Translations under genes and position numbers: made by a program | Source: Mauremys mutica | Lineage: Eukaryota; Chordata; Testudines; Geoemydidae | Assembly: GCF_020497125.1 (NCBI RefSeq) | Contig: NC_059082.1 | Location: forward strand, 27,178,965 to 27,242,964 | Length of the DNA stretch: 64,000 nt | Direction of reading: 5' to 3' | Notes under the pieces: generated by a model | The model's database searches: none | The model's input: the letters and a program-made list of their open reading frames with translations, nothing else | What the model was told of the DNA's origin: nothing | Part shown: positions 1 through 64,000 of the stretch, piece after piece | Layout of the letters: every line of letters starts with the position of its first letter | How positions within the stretch are numbered: position 1 is the first letter of the stretch

Positions 1-446
1 TCAGAGGAAATGTGCATATAAGGCCATCTTCATTATATATATACATATATATGTATAAAAACTAAAGGCACTTGTTAAATACAACCTTTCCAAAGTCCCT
101 GGCCCCAGATTGCAAAGCACTGTGCAGTTTCAGGAAAACTATAAGGACTAAACACCTTCATTCACTCCGTACTAGAAACAGGTTTAAATATAATAAATAA
201 TTCATTTTTCACTACTTCCATACGTGTATCTGAGGCATGGATTTGCACATTTGCTTTATGGCCAGTAAACAGTGACTTTTTTTCTTGCTTGTATACAACT
301 TCACTGGTGAAGATGCTGCTAAGAATTAGAGCCTCTGAGACCTGCCATTTGTCCTCATGCGAGAGAGGGAGGGGAAAGCATCTTATTTTTCAATTATTGG
401 TAGTGTCATGCTATCCTTCATTTAACAAAACCATCTTAGTATTTTG
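1..446 (-). other. MYO1E: MYO1E 3' UTR (part)
   Basis: Sequence directly after the TAA stop at 449-447, on the minus strand. No AATAAA is seen on the minus strand between 446 and 1, so the cleavage site probably lies beyond the window start. The stretch is AT-rich with a TATA-type dinucleotide run near 33-57. How far the UTR really extends cannot be told from sequence alone. Confidence 0.6.

Positions 447-64000
<63,554 letters not shown>

Overview
The window is vertebrate nuclear DNA, most likely from a cryptodiran (hidden-necked) turtle. The evidence is a reptile-like MYO1E gene split by GT-AG introns, a tRNA-derived SINE of the tortoise/Cry I type at 36009-36195, a DIRS-type tyrosine-recombinase retrotransposon, CR1 and CORE-SINE/MIR-like fragments, and several short hAT-like elements of kinds that are common in turtles. 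No bacterial gene organisation, CRISPR array, tRNA gene or rRNA gene was seen.

The whole window lies in one host gene on the minus strand, MYO1E (unconventional class-I long-tailed myosin). I placed 21 exons between 64000 and 447. They join without a reading-frame conflict into 2571 coding bases (856 residues plus a TAA stop at 449-447). The 5'-most piece is 18 bases of an exon cut by the window edge. If the turtle protein is about 1108 residues like the human one, about 252 N-terminal residues (P-loop, switch I) lie outside the window. From right to left the exons give the rest of the motor domain (63983-42422, including switch II and the actin-binding parts), the IQ motif (36473-36587), the lipid-binding TH1 domain (about 36473-25967), the proline-rich TH2 region (about 25967-1291) and the C-terminal SH3 domain (1291-447). 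The gene looks intact.

The introns hold the mobile elements. The largest is a nearly complete DIRS retrotransposon at 17322-23484, in the same transcriptional direction as MYO1E. It has inverted terminal repeats, an internal complementary region that copies both outer ends side by side, an SR-rich gag, RT/RNase H and an open tyrosine-recombinase frame. Gag has two in-frame stops; pol has one frameshift and one stop. A short relic with DIRS-like ends sits at 14878-14992. Two copies of a Penelope-like/hammerhead-type repeat (30113-30310 and 57419-57550) each consist of a 3' segment joined to an inverted 5' segment and lie between target-site duplications of 16 and 6 bp. A third, related but decayed, copy is at 4157-4292. 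Other elements are a Tigger-like non-autonomous element with TA duplications (34786-35796), five hAT-like MITEs with 8-bp duplications (10511-10963, 25077-25421, 27528-28064, 48167-48300, 63372-63774), a foldback element (51730-52062) and older fragments. Remaining intron sequence shows nothing I can support as a gene.
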